Below, piece after piece: positions 1 to 16,299 of a DNA stretch of 64,000 nucleotides; the stretch's first letter is position 1, and each line of letters opens with the position of its first letter. Location of the stretch: the NCBI GenBank assembly GCA_028023455.1, contig JAQFVV010000550.1:124001-188000 (forward strand), written 5' to 3'. A program made the translations under genes and the position numbers. Below the pieces are notes generated by a model. That model did not search any database. It was not told the origin of the DNA and saw only the letters and a program-made list of their open reading frames with translations. The DNA comes from Epiperipatus broadwayi. Lineage: Eukaryota > Onychophora > Udeonychophora > Euonychophora > Peripatidae.

Positions 1-3000
1 TTTCTTATTTTCAACTTCCATGGTAAACTTAATATTAGAATGTCAATCATTAAGAAAATAAAAAAAAATATTTCAAAGCATGAGAACATATAACCAATAT
101 ATATCATTCACATATTTGAGCCAGATAAAAAATTTCTTACTAGGTCAATCTAATAGATGAAGTAATGTCAGAATTAATGAACATAAAAATGTCTTAATCA
201 GAAATTAAATACAATGGCTGACACTTCACATTTTTTACAAATTGGTCAAAACCTGACTATTTAAAAAAATATGATTTGATAACCATGAGGGAGTCAATTG
301 AAATATTAAAAAGACCAACTTGTTTAAATAAAGCTGATGAAGCCTATGGAAAACATTTCTATTATCTCTTTCTTCTAATATAAACTTGACTTCAATTAAT
401 GATGAAAGTGAAGAAAATAAACATTTTGTTCATTCTCATATTACTTCTTCATGCTCAATCTTATTTCGTAACTCACTCTCAAGCTCATTATTATTTGAGA
501 TGTAATAATTTTTCTTTGAATAGTTAAACTTGAAAATAGATGATGTTCACTTTCCTAGATCAACTGCGCATCTCCATATAACTACCAGACCTTAAACCAT
601 TTAGTCAAGTTATTATAAATATTGCATTTTTTAAATTAAATTATAGTTACAATTCCCAAATAATTGTTATAATAACATGTAGAGTCATATATGTGCATTT
701 ATATATATGCCGTGGACAGATATATGTAATGTAAATATTTTAATATATTTTATTTAATATTTTATATTTTTGGTTACATTATTTTTATATTCATAAAATA
801 GTTTTAGTGGGTGATGCAATATTTCAAAGATTATTGGAAGTTGCCTTAAAACAGGACATTTAAAAAACAATAGCAAAATCTATTAATTAATTTACAGATT
901 TTGCACTATTGAAATAAATTCGTTTAAATATTTTAGATTAAAATTAAGTCATGGGAATCTATTTCTAAATTAGAAATAGATTCAGAACAATAACTTCAAT
1001 GATTTATCAGTCTATTGCATCTTTTATTGCACAAAAGTAAAAGTATATTTCTTGCTGATTAAGATCACACAATATAATTTTGTACATTGTCTCAGGTGAT
1101 TTACTTAAAAGCATTCTAAGAAAACTCCAGCCAAGTATTAATAGGGCTATATTTGATATCAGAAAACAGTCAAAAAAATTAGAATTCAGTTGTTAACCTG
1201 AATCCATACCAGTTTAAATTTAAATATTATGACCAATGAGTAGAGAGATTTTCTCCATCTTCTCCCAATCTTTTCAGGACAATCTCCATGCTATGATGCT
1301 GTGCTTTTGCAACTAAAAAATGGATTGTCTTATAATGCTTTTTGAAATGATTTGAGAATAGAATTCTACCTCCATTTCTTATGAACCAAGGACCACTCAT
1401 GCCCTGGTATAAATTGCCTACAGAAGAATGGATCTTTCAAATCAGCATGCTATTATAGAGGAAGGTAACTTTTCTCTACTGCCTTAAGGATTCTGTTAAT
1501 CTTCTATATTAATTACTAAGCTCTGTTTAACTCTATAACATTATAATTTTACTTGTATTAAATTTATTTATCCTTTAAATACTAGCCATATAATCATAAT
1601 CAGATTCTTATTATGACTCTATATAATCCTATCAAATCTATATGTAAATACTCATCTATCTCATGCTTTAAATCTTATATTTTATTTTAGTATGTTGGAA
1701 TTTTATTATTATAATTATTTGCTGTTTGCTTTATTTTAATATTAATTTATATGCCAACTCAACTCTGCAAGCCTATATTTTATAGTAATCTTATAAATCT
1801 CAAGCACTTCAGCAATATTTTAATTATTTCAAATTATGTATTATAATGCCTTTACTCACTGGGTGGGAACTAATTAAATAATGTTCTTTCACTTTCCATG
1901 CAGATTGTTATTATAATTAATTGTATATCATTTAAAACAACATTTCTCTTCTTAAGGTTATTATGTAAAACTTATTTAACTAACCATTGACATACAAACA
2001 AACTGCACTCTAGCTATATATATGTCAGTGTCACATCCCATAATGGTCACCAATGTGGGCATAATCATAAGGAAACTGTTCTAGTGTGAACTCTGTAAAT
2101 AATGTATGTGTATAGTAACCTTTTATACTAATCATTATTCAAATTCATTATTTGCTCATCAAATTAGTATTTTATTGGAAACTAAATATAATATTGCATT
2201 ATTAATATGTCCTTGTACTGGGTTACTTGAATTTTCATACATATATGAGGTTTATCATCACCATCTGTAAGATATCCTGCTTCTCCGCTGTGTCTACAGG
2301 ACATGGATTAACAATAAACTTACTGTATCACCAGAGGTGTTGTTCATGAGGTCTTAGGTTTGAAGAATGGATAAATGGGTTGGAATTCATGATTTCTCAT
2401 GACTTCCATATCTTCGGAATGGCTGGATTTGAAATACTTTTACTCAGATTCTGAGTCTAGTTGAATAAACAGACATGGTCAACAGTACAGAGTTTTTTTG
2501 GGGGGTTTAGCACCACAACATGGGCCATAAATATAGATATATATACTCACATACCTGATTGATTTTGGGGGTAATTTTGAAGGTTTTCAAGCCAACCTGG
2601 ACTTCAGTTTATGTAGTTAACACATAGATATAATACATCATCTTAACCAGCTGAGTTTGTGTAAAAAGATTTATAAATACTTATCAAGATATATTTGAAT
2701 AACTATTTATTGAAATTGATCTTTTATCAAAATTGTCTCTGAAATTGTTAATATTTTACTGGAAAATCCATATTAAATTTATCTATAAACTAAGACAGAA
2801 AAAATTGCTCCAGAAATATACACAGCTAAAAGAGACTTTAAAAGGTTTTAAAAGATTTCATCACTTATTTAAAGCACTTTGTCTTGGACACTATCAAGAT
2901 TTCTGAAAGAAGAAACTTTTGTAGTAATAATTAAATCTTGCAGGTATTATATATTTTTTTCTTACCCAAGTGTAATGTGTTGCAGGAGAATATATATGTA

Positions 3001-3640
3001 GATTTTTTGTTGTATATTCATAATACCCACACTTAAGTGACAAGAATATTATTTTTTGTATATTTGATGTGTTTATTATATGTAACATACATAATACTTT
3101 TGTAGGTAGGGTGATATTTCAGATGTTAAAATTTTTGTGAAGATTTATACATATATTTATTACATGTGTGTTTGAACTTGAGTGGCCCGGATGTTATTTG
3201 TAAATTGTTGGTCTTACCATTCTGGCTGCTAACCCAATATAAATTTGCCAACAGATGTCAATTTAACAACATGATTCATATGAACTTAGAATTCGAACTT
3301 GGAACAATGGGATAATATAGAGAGTCATTTATTATGTCAAATAAAATATTAATATAACAGATTAATAAAGGAATTATAAGTATGTTTCAGGCACAAGAGA
3401 ACAACTATGGTGAGGCAAAAGAAGGAAAGCATAGGTAAAAAGATTTGTTTTAGTTGTGAATACTTATTGTAATTGACTATTATTGTAAAGGGGATAAGTG
3501 GTAGCATAATCTCTTATAAATAATGGGATAGCATTATAGGAAAAATCATTCACAGATATTGAAGGTTTGGGGGTAGTGTGTGGTATTAGGTAGGAGATGA
3601 TCAGAGGGAAAGAGGAATAGATGGATTTCCCATTGCAAAT
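1..3640. other. AT-rich non-coding stretch
   Basis: No convincing gene is seen on either strand. Small patches of more balanced composition occur at 1250-1450 and 2270-2600. In each a short open frame of about 30 codons follows a pyrimidine-rich stretch ending in CAG, but stops interrupt both and I recognise no family. The 64-codon minus frame at 2894-3088 has low-complexity content typical of AT-rich background. Confidence 0.6.
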
Positions 3641-3754
3641 CTGGAATTCAAAATCTATATAGCCTTTAAAGAACAAAATGAAGTACTCAAATGAAACATC
3701 AGATAGCATAGACATAGGAGCAATAATGCCAGAGGAGGAACAAATCTCATAGTC

Positions 3755-4300
3755 ATGATGTATGATATGTTTAAGAACATGAAAAAAGAGTTTAAAAAAC
3801 AAAATGTGGAAATGAAAAAAGAATCTGAAAAACAAAGGGAAAAAGCCAAAAAGCAACATGAGGAATTCATGGAGGAAATGGGAAGTGAGTTTAGAACATG
3901 ACCCAAGGAGAAAAAAGAGGAATCACAGCTGGATTTTAAAAAGACAGATCCTGCTAGTTGTGTAAAATCAAGTGAAATCAAAACAGACACGTGTAAGACT
4001 GCCCCAACTGCAGAGTAGAAAGAGAGTAAGATGAAAGATGTGGTATCAAGTACAATGAACAGTGGTGCTAATGATGTAGCTATAGATGTTGAATAGAAAT
4101 CAATGGAAACAAAGCCAGAGATCAAGAATATGGCCACTGCTCTAAATTCTCCAAATGAAGTGAGTATTAATATAGAGTGCCAATCAATTGGAGTAAAATC
4201 AGAGATTGTTAAGGTTAGTACTACACTGGATATACAAGCTGATGGGTTCAGAAATGTGACTGTTTCCAAGCAAAGGATATCATTGATGTAAGATAACATG
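3755..4300 (+). pseudogene. decayed coiled-coil reading frame, probably transposon-encoded
   Basis: One frame runs from an ATG near 3757 to the TAA at 4289. It is broken by three stops (TGA near 3898, TAG near 4016 and near 4093), each explicable as a C-to-T change of CGA or CAG. The first third is very rich in Lys, Glu and Gln with Met spacing typical of a coiled coil (for example KKQHEEFMEEMGSEF). The middle is acidic and Ser/Thr-rich. A second, shifted frame continues to about 4640. I do not recognise the protein. Coiled-coil N-terminal domains of this sort are common in retroelement gag or ORF1 proteins, and PLE endonuclease remains follow directly, so a mobile-element origin is likely. 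It is not functional as read. Confidence 0.4.
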
Positions 4301-4639
4301 TGTAGAAACAATTTTGGCAAACACAGTAATGGAAAGTATGGAAGTTGTGAATGAGGTAAAAGATATTACAAAGAAGGAATTTTAACAAGATGTTAACCAA
4401 ATAGAGAATCCGTTGAACCAAACAATAGAACTGAGAAGACTCAAAGATGGTTCCACCTTCAAACCAAAGGTTACTGGGGGTGAAACTAAAGATAAGACAG
4501 TTTTCATGAAAGGATTTTTAACAAAAGTTGGAGCAGAGGACAATCTCAACCAACTAAAATAAACCCAGAACCTCATGGAACTATATTGGTAAAAACAAAT
4601 GCCAACTCTATTCAACAAAAATGTAAAGATTCTATTGAT

Positions 4640-4885
4640 AAAAGCAACAAAGGTAATATTATATATAAAGTGGTATGTCATTTTGAATACAATTACATTA
4701 GGCAGACTAAATGTGCATTGAAAAAGAGGATTAAGAAGCATTAATTATTATATAATAAGTTGTGTTATTCTGCAGATAGGTATAAATCTGTTTTTTCAGA
4801 ACATGCAGTGATTTGTAATGGAGAATTCTGCTTTGATAGAGTTTGTATTTTGCATATGGAAAATGATTTGAAAAAAAAAAAAAAT
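4640..4885 (+). pseudogene. Penelope-like element GIY-YIG endonuclease remnant
   Basis: The frame starting GGT at 4652 reads GNIIYKVVC, then YNYIRQTKCALKKRIKKH, a stop at about 4740, then SVFSEHAVICNGEFCFDRV. This order (an IxYKxxC start, Y-I-x-x-T followed by L-K-x-R-I-K-x-H, then S-x-x-x-E-H-A and a downstream hydrophobic strand) is the signature of the C-terminal GIY-YIG nuclease of Penelope-like retroelements, which nicks the target DNA. The canonical YIGxTxR core has decayed (YIRQTK), a stop splits the domain, and no reverse transcriptase domain remains upstream. It lies about 0.5 kb before a hammerhead foldback, and hammerheads are known components of PLE pseudo-LTRs. Confidence 0.6.
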
Positions 4886-5034
4886 TAAGGAGTCATATTT
4901 TATAAATAGTATGGATAATGTATTGAATAAACAGTGTAATTGTGTCAATATTCACAATTTATGGAAAGTAGTTAATTCACGTGGGAGTGTTACTGGTGTG
5001 AGAGTTTAATAATATTTAAATATTAACATATTGC

Positions 5035-5150
5035 TACTTAAGATGGCGGAATACTCTGAAGCTGGCAATAAACAAAGGACATTAATCTTCAATTTTATAT
5101 AGGCATTTTTAAAAAAAAATTGTAGTTTTATTCTAGTGGATTGTTTTATT
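5035..5150 (+). repeat. dispersed repeat, inverted relative at 13480-13580
   Basis: This segment, which includes AGATGGCGGAATACTCTGAAG and TTCTAGTGGATTG, is matched by the reverse complement of 13480-13580, with the same blocks in the same order (ACTAGAATAAAA..., AAATGCCTGTATAAAATT, CTTCGGCGAATTCTGCCATC). It directly follows the PLE endonuclease remnant, so it may be part of the same element's 3' region. Confidence 0.55.
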
Positions 5151-5460
5151 ATACTTCTCTGCCTAAGATGCCAGCGTGGAGCAATATCTAAATTGCATTG
5201 GTGTAGATCAAAGTTATAAATAAATGTATCATATTTTTTTTTGTATAAAAGTCTTATAATTTTGCTTTCACAAGTTAGATTTTATTAAAGAGTTAAAAAT
5301 TCATGCTAGATAGTGTTCCCTAAGCGATTTACAATCCCATCTATTTCAATATATATATATATAAAATTAAGAGCGTGCTAATAACTCTAAACAAGCTTTT
5401 TTTATTTATGATAAATGCTACTACAAGAGAAGGTATTCAAATCATTATTATCTTGGATTT

Positions 5461-5515
5461 TCCCCATCCCCAGACCGGTTTCGACCTATGGGTCTCTTCA
5501 GTGAAGAGTTGGGAC
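5461..5515 (-). ncRNA. type-I hammerhead ribozyme (element A, left arm)
   Basis: On the minus strand: outer stem I GTCCC (5515-5511), inner stem I TCTTCA, core CTGAAGA, stem II GACC-CATA-GGTC, then GAAA, stem III AC-CG-GT, cleavage nucleotide C, and inner stem I TGGGGA followed by the outer partner GGGA. All invariant core bases are present. Relative to the 6178 copy, one inner stem I pair is a G-U wobble and the last outer pair is lost. It should still fold. Confidence 0.75.
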
Positions 5516-5760
5516 ATTAGATCTAAAAAACCAACTCAAGCAAAGCATTTATCTAAAAGATAATTGTTAGAAGAAGATCTGAAACTTTTAGACATCTACA
5601 TGTCTTTAAAGTCAGCTCTCCAACTGAAAAAATCATATGGGCCTGAACTTAATTCAGATACTCCATATATTAGTAGGCTTAGCTCTTTAATTTAGCTAAA
5701 GCCACAACAGCAAAATAATAATAGTAATAATAACAAGTCAGATGTCACATGACTTATATA

Positions 5761-5812
5761 ACTCCTCACTGAAGAGACCCATAGGTCGAAACCGATCTGG
5801 AGATGGGGACAA
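5761..5812 (+). ncRNA. truncated hammerhead ribozyme (element A, middle unit)
   Basis: The core CTGAAGA (5769-5775), stem II GACC/GGTC and GAAA are intact. The unit begins exactly inside stem I (ACTCCTCA at 5761), so the outer stem I strand is missing. Stem III has a C-A mismatch (ACCGATC instead of ACCGGTC) and inner stem I has an A-C mismatch. It is probably inactive or weak. The predicted cleavage base is C5797. Confidence 0.65.
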
Positions 5813-6177
5813 TCCAAGATAATAATGATTTGAATGCCTTCTCTTGTAGTAGCATTTATCATAAATAAAAAAAAAAGCTTGTTTAGAGTTATTAGCATGC
5901 TCTTAATTTTACATATTTGTAAGTGCAAGCTATATATAAGTCATGTGACATCTGACTTGTTATTATTACTATTATTATTTTGCTGTTGTGGCTTTAGCTA
6001 AATTAAAGAGCTAAGCCTACTAATATATGGAGTATCTGAATTAAGTTCAGGCCCATATGATTTTTTCAGTTGGAGAGCTGACTTTAAAGACATGTAGATG
6101 TCTAAAAGTTTCAGATCTTCTTCTAACAATTATCTTTTAGATAAATGCTTTGCTTGAGTTGGTTTTTTAGATCTAAT

Positions 6178-6233
6178 GTCCCAACTCCTCACTGAAGAGA
6201 CCCATAGGTCGAAACCGGTCTGGGGATGGGGAC
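6178..6233 (+). ncRNA. type-I hammerhead ribozyme (element A, right arm)
   Basis: A complete fold can be drawn. Outer stem I is GTCCC (6178-6182) with GGGAC (6229-6233). The internal loop is AAC against TG. Inner stem I is TCCTCA (6186-6191) with TGGGGA (6221-6226). The core CTGAAGA is at 6192-6198. Stem II is GACC-CATA-GGTC (6199-6210). GAAA is at 6211-6214. Stem III is A6214-C6215 with G6218-T6219. Cleavage falls after C6220. The short stem III and the internal loop in stem I are typical of hammerheads in Penelope-like elements and retrozymes. This is the most convincing RNA motif in the window. Confidence 0.85.
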
Positions 6234-6388
6234 AATCCAAGATAATAATGATTTGAATGCCTTCTCTTGTAGTAGCATTTATCATAAATAAAAAAAAAAG
6301 CTTGTTTAGAGTTATTAGCACGCTCTTAATTTTACATATTTGTAAGTGCAAGCTATATATAAGTCATGTGACATCTGACTTGTTATTA

Positions 6389-6390
<2 letters not shown>

Positions 6391-6426
<36 letters not shown>
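6391..6426. repeat. (AT)n microsatellite
   Basis: An uninterrupted TA dinucleotide run directly follows the partial terminal unit of foldback element A. Confidence 0.9.
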
Positions 6427-6430
<4 letters not shown>

Positions 6431-6879
6431 CAGAACTGCAGGGTACACAATAAGATGATGTAAATACAACTCAGTGGTTGGATGATTTAAATACTATGTG
6501 TTAAACAACCAACAACAAGTCATATCCTAAATTTCTGATTCAATCGCACATTTGGGTGTGTCAGATGTTATTGAATCAGGAATGGCATATAACAAAGAAG
6601 CACATCTCACTACTGTCAGACATAGGCCTTTGAATAGGATGCTAAAGATGTCACAATGAAATGTCCAGTTCCAAATCACATCTTCTTTTAGTATGCCAAC
6701 TCGTAATTTACTTACAATATTTCAATATGACCTAGATTAACACATTTTCATTACATCTTCCTTTTTAGGCCCCATTACACCACAAAATTTAAACTCAGGG
6801 ACTTCTTGCAGTCAGCTCTCTTCAAGGATGGACTTACTTAATTATTAAGCAAATATGCCTATATATAAGCGTAAATATA

Positions 6880-7080
6880 GGAAAATACTGATGATGATCA
6901 ATCATTTAGGAAAGAAATACATAATGATGATGATGACCATTATCAAACCTTTAATGGTGTAAATTCATAATGTGATGATGTTGATCAAACATCTAGTGGT
7001 ATAAATATACAATGATGATGTTGATGATCAAACATCTAGTGGCACAAATTCACAATGATGATGGTGATGATCAAACAGAG
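6880..7080. repeat. 43-bp minisatellite
   Basis: The block TGATCAAACATCTAGTGG and its variants recur with the CAAAC or CAATC position at 6899, 6943, 6986, 7029 and 7072, a steady 43-44 bp period. Each unit ends in a GATGATGATG run. Sequence decay increases toward both edges. Confidence 0.75.
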
Positions 7081-12950
<5,870 letters not shown>

Positions 12951-13382
12951 CATTATTATTATTATTTTTATTTAATCTTCATTATTCCAAATTCGATCAC
13001 TTAGCAACAATTTTGACCTCATATAATTTTGACCTTTGATTATGTCTATGTTATAAGTCAATTAATTAGTATTTTAGTTAATGATATTAAATGAATAAAA
13101 AAACAATTAATTTCTACCAATAGACAAACATATTAGTTTATATGGATGTTTATATGCATATGTACTTCATGTGTATAATGAATTTGTTTGCTATCTCACA
13201 ATAGATAAAAAAATAAGAATTAATTTCTTAACATATTAATTTATATGTATGTTTATATATGCATAAACTTCATGTATATAAGCAGATATGTAGTATATTT
13301 TATTTGGCTACCACTTGGTCTGAATTCAAACATTGTGAAAGAAACTGGGACAGGTGTAAAGGTTGGTTGTAAGCCATCTCTT

Positions 13383-13385
<3 letters not shown>

Positions 13386-13470
<85 letters not shown>
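13386..13470. repeat. (AT)n microsatellite, about 85 bp
   Basis: An uninterrupted AT dinucleotide run directly precedes a dispersed repeat (13480-13720), the same arrangement as at 26225-26296. Confidence 0.95.
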
Positions 13471-13471
<1 letters not shown>

Positions 13472-13479
13472 CAATATTC

Positions 13480-13720
13480 ACTAGAATAAAAACTACAAAA
13501 TTTTAAAAATGCCTGTATAAAATTAAAGATTAAAATTCTTTGCTATAGCTAGCTTCGGCGAATTCTGCCATCTTAAGTAATATATATATATGGCATGTTT
13601 AGTTGAACTTCACATGGAAAGTTCTATTTGTTAATAAATGAAACCATAGTTGTGTAAGAATTTTAGTAAAATGTTGTTGCTTTGGCTAGTACTGCAGCAT
13701 TATATTAATTTATATTTTGA
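13480..13720. repeat. dispersed repeat C with decayed hammerhead-like fold
   Basis: The first half (13480-13580) is the reverse complement of 5040-5145. The second half (13590-13690: GGCATGTTTAGTTGAACTTC, CTATTTGTTAATAAATGAAA) matches the tandem repeat at 26.4-26.7 kb. The hammerhead-like part spans 13609-13657, with GAAA at 13640-13643, but the first core strand reads ATGGAAA and stems I, II and III each carry mismatches, so this copy is inactive. Confidence 0.5.
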
Positions 13721-14990
13721 ATTTTATGTAATAAGCATATATATAAGAGTCTTATATCATAATTTTATGAAATAGAAGGAAATATTCTGAACTAATTCTA
13801 TGTGATCAATAGAAGCTTCAAATAATATTAAAAGATGTGATTAATAGTTTCATATTATTTAATGATTATAAGATTGAAATGAAAGAAAAAGGAAATGAAT
13901 TTAAATATTCAGAAACTGGTCAAGCAAAACATGGAACAACCATCAGAGTTAGATGCAAAAAATAAAGGAGGCCAGTATATATAAAGTACATTACTGCAAT
14001 ATTTTTACAACTACTATATAATTTGACTCAGAAAGACAACAGAAAATGACACAAGATATAAAGAAATGATGTATGTAGTAAAAAAACAACAACAACAACA
14101 TATGATGATAATGAATTTGAATGATGTGAGAGATGAGATAAAAGTAGAGAATCAAAATATAATAAAATCTGTATATAGACTTTGGAAAGATAATTTGAGT
14201 GTCTTGAAAAGAAAATAAGATGAAGATTAAGAAAGTGTGGGAAAGATAAAACTTATTATAAAAGAAAGTAATAGGAGAAATAAAAAAATACAACAGATAT
14301 TAGAGAAAGTATAGATCAATTACCAATAAGGGTGAAGGGTTTAAAAAGAATAAGGTAATAAATGTAGTAATGAGAAAATAGTACTCTACAGAAAACAAAT
14401 AGTTTAAAACAGTTTTAATTCACCAGCTAGCAAAAATAGAAACAATACAGACAGTCTTTCCGGCAGTGTGAATTATACTAAAGAAAAGTCAGAAAGGCTA
14501 GATGTAATAAAACCAGTGTGGAATGAATTATCAAACTAGACATAACAAAGTTCATCAAAGTGTGAATTCTTAAAAATAACAATATTTTAAAATCTCAATG
14601 GTGAAATATCTGTAAAGCATTTCAATAGTATAGTAAAGTATTTTAATTTTAACCTAATTGACACAAGAGTATAAGTTGGCTAGTAATGAGTAAATGAAGT
14701 GACTGACATTTAAGAAGCTAGAAAGAACCTGGTCTATAGGTTTAATCTGCAGTATGACAAAAATGTTTTAAATAAATACATAAAGTGTCATGGGGTAGAC
14801 CCCCTCTGTATTTAGACATTTTTGATGGGAAATGATGGTCAGAAAATATGGTTGGATGTCCAGTCTGATAATCATTAGTCATAATACTCAGTCTAAAGGT
14901 AGTCAACATGGTTATTTCTAACACCCATTAATTTCAGTATTTAAATTCTCATAATTCTTATAAAGAATTGTATGTTAACCAAAAAATAGT
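13721..14990. other. AT-rich non-coding stretch
   Basis: No supported gene. The minus frames at 13991-14293 and 14742-14924 have no recognisable motif; the first is low-complexity and rich in Phe, Tyr and Ile. Confidence 0.5.
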
Positions 14991-14994
14991 AAAT

Positions 14995-15050
14995 CCAGAG
15001 GTCCATTTTAGTATTACTAAATCTCATCAGCATATATTTGATATCAATAT
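14995..15050 (-). ncRNA. possible decayed PLE hammerhead
   Basis: On the minus strand CTGATGA (15030-15024) is followed by a strong hairpin (TTTAGT, loop AAT, ACTAAA), as in a hammerhead core plus stem II. However, the following GAAA is replaced by ATGGAC and no stem III forms. It lies about 1.1 kb downstream, in the sense orientation, of the PLE endonuclease relic at 16.1-16.3 kb, where a PLE pseudo-LTR hammerhead might sit. Confidence 0.25.
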
Positions 15051-15825
15051 TGTTTGTCTAAAAATTTGGGATTATTGTTCTTTTTACTTATAATTACATT
15101 GGACTATTTCCTTCTTCTAATATTAATTGTAAAATGACTTTTAGAACAATTTAAACTTTATACATTTTTAATACATGCCTATTCTTCTCTCTTAAAAACT
15201 TTAGATGTTTTTATACTTACAATTGACAATATTAAACTTCTTGAGATTTTGGCATATAAGACTTTGTCACTTGTGATAAGCAACAATTGCATAGAGAAAC
15301 TTTAAGCCACAGTTATTTATCTTAAGTCTGGGTTTGTTAGGTTAATACTTTTGTTGTATGCCCATATAATGAAACACTGCCATGAACATTTTGAATAGCC
15401 ATTAAAAACATATCTTTTTTAATTAAAATCATGATAGGATTAAAACAGAAACAAAAATTGGTATTTCAATTGCTTTTATGATAAACTTTTTGTGACTAAA
15501 TTAGAATTGTAGTTCACAGAAAACCACACTCAAAAAAAAAAAAAAACATTTAGTCAAAGTAGAAATGCTAACAAAAGATTTATTCTATTCCTATAAAAGA
15601 GGAAAACATGTTCAGGAAACAGTTTTTTATAAAAATAATCTTTTAATGTTAACGGTATAATGTTCAGACATTTAATACAGAAAAGATAGACATCTATTCA
15701 TAAATTTTAGATTTATACCTAGCATACTGTCAATATTATTATATTATAATCATAACTCTTTTGGATTTTATTATAGATGGTCTTTATGTTTACTTGATAG
15801 CTATTTTTGTATTTACATATATAAA

Positions 15826-15890
15826 TTTATTGTATGGAGAGGTTTTCCTGTTTTAATAACAGTTATGAGCAAGCATAAGAAATGGTGATG
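15826..15890. repeat. terminus shared with foldback element D
   Basis: The sequence ATGGAGAGGTTTTCCTG, then CTGTTTTAATAACAG, then CAAGCATAAGAAATGGT matches 63700-63755 closely. CTGTT-TTAAT-AACAG is a perfect 5-bp hairpin in both copies. Its position next to the PLE GIY-YIG relic on the minus strand links the 63-kb foldback to a PLE family. Confidence 0.65.
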
Positions 15891-16094
15891 ATGTGATGGT
15901 TATTCAAATATATTTAGAGTTTCAGCAAGCCCACTTTTTTGAAAATGTGATGCTAATATTTTTTCTGTTTATAGTAATTCCATTATTGATTATTATCCAA
16001 GCCTCTTTGATCTTTTGTTTTTTATTCTCTCTGTGTGTGCAAATGACATCTGCCCTGGACATATTGAATTTATGGCCAGATTGTATTTTGTGTT

Positions 16095-16289
16095 TTATAA
16101 ATATAAAAGACTATTCACCACTTTTCTTGGCTCTATTATATAAATAATTGTGCTGGCCCAGCCTTGTTGACAAATTTGCCCTGTCTCTTTATAATATGCA
16201 CATTTACAGTTGGCTTGGTTACATCCAATTTTGTAAACTATTTGATAAGCTGCTTCCTTAGTCAGTTTATCTTTCAAGTTATTCAGCAT
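16095..16289 (-). pseudogene. Penelope-like element GIY-YIG endonuclease fragment
   Basis: The minus-strand frame starts LNNLKDKL, then IVYKIGCNQANCKCAYYKETGQ. This fits the start of a PLE GIY-YIG domain: the NNLKDKL linker, a VYK-x-x-C strand, paired Cys residues (C-N-Q-A-N-C-K-C) seen in one PLE subgroup, and YY-K-ETGQ where an intact element has Y-I-G-E-T-x-x. The Gly of YIG is changed and the frame leaves the family after the GQ, indicating a frameshift or truncation; it is not functional. The shared repeat terminus at 15.83-15.89 kb lies 3' of it in the sense direction. Confidence 0.55.
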
Positions 16290-16299
16290 CTCTATAGAA

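Larger units (their letters stand above)
5363..6390. mobile_element. foldback element A with three hammerhead units
   Basis: The left arm (about 5363-5760) is the near-perfect reverse complement of the right arm (about 5935-6361). Between them, 5761-5934 is a 5'-truncated extra unit in the right-arm orientation, and after 6361 another unit starts (GTCATGTGACATCTGACTTG) before merging into an (AT)n run. Read on the plus strand it is a tandem of about 420-bp units joined head to head to one inverted unit. Each unit has one hammerhead. There is no coding capacity. The (AT)n flank prevents a clear target-site duplication. This resembles animal retrozymes, or the inverted pseudo-LTRs of Penelope-like elements; a PLE relic lies just upstream. 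Arm identity is very high, suggesting recent formation or gene conversion. Confidence 0.7.

Noticed and set aside
330-375. CTGATGA followed by AGCCTATGG and AAAAC, a hammerhead-like string
   Set aside because: G12 is missing, stem III and a cleavage triplet cannot be formed and stem I does not pair; probably chance or too decayed to support.
3464-4320. Long minus-strand open frames opposite the coiled-coil frame
   Set aside because: Hydrophobic Phe/Ser/Leu-rich shadow of the Lys/Glu-rich plus-strand frame.
5330-6430. Classic DNA transposon with terminal inverted repeats
   Set aside because: No transposase; arms carry hammerheads and internal units are tandem, which fits a ribozyme-bearing retroelement better.
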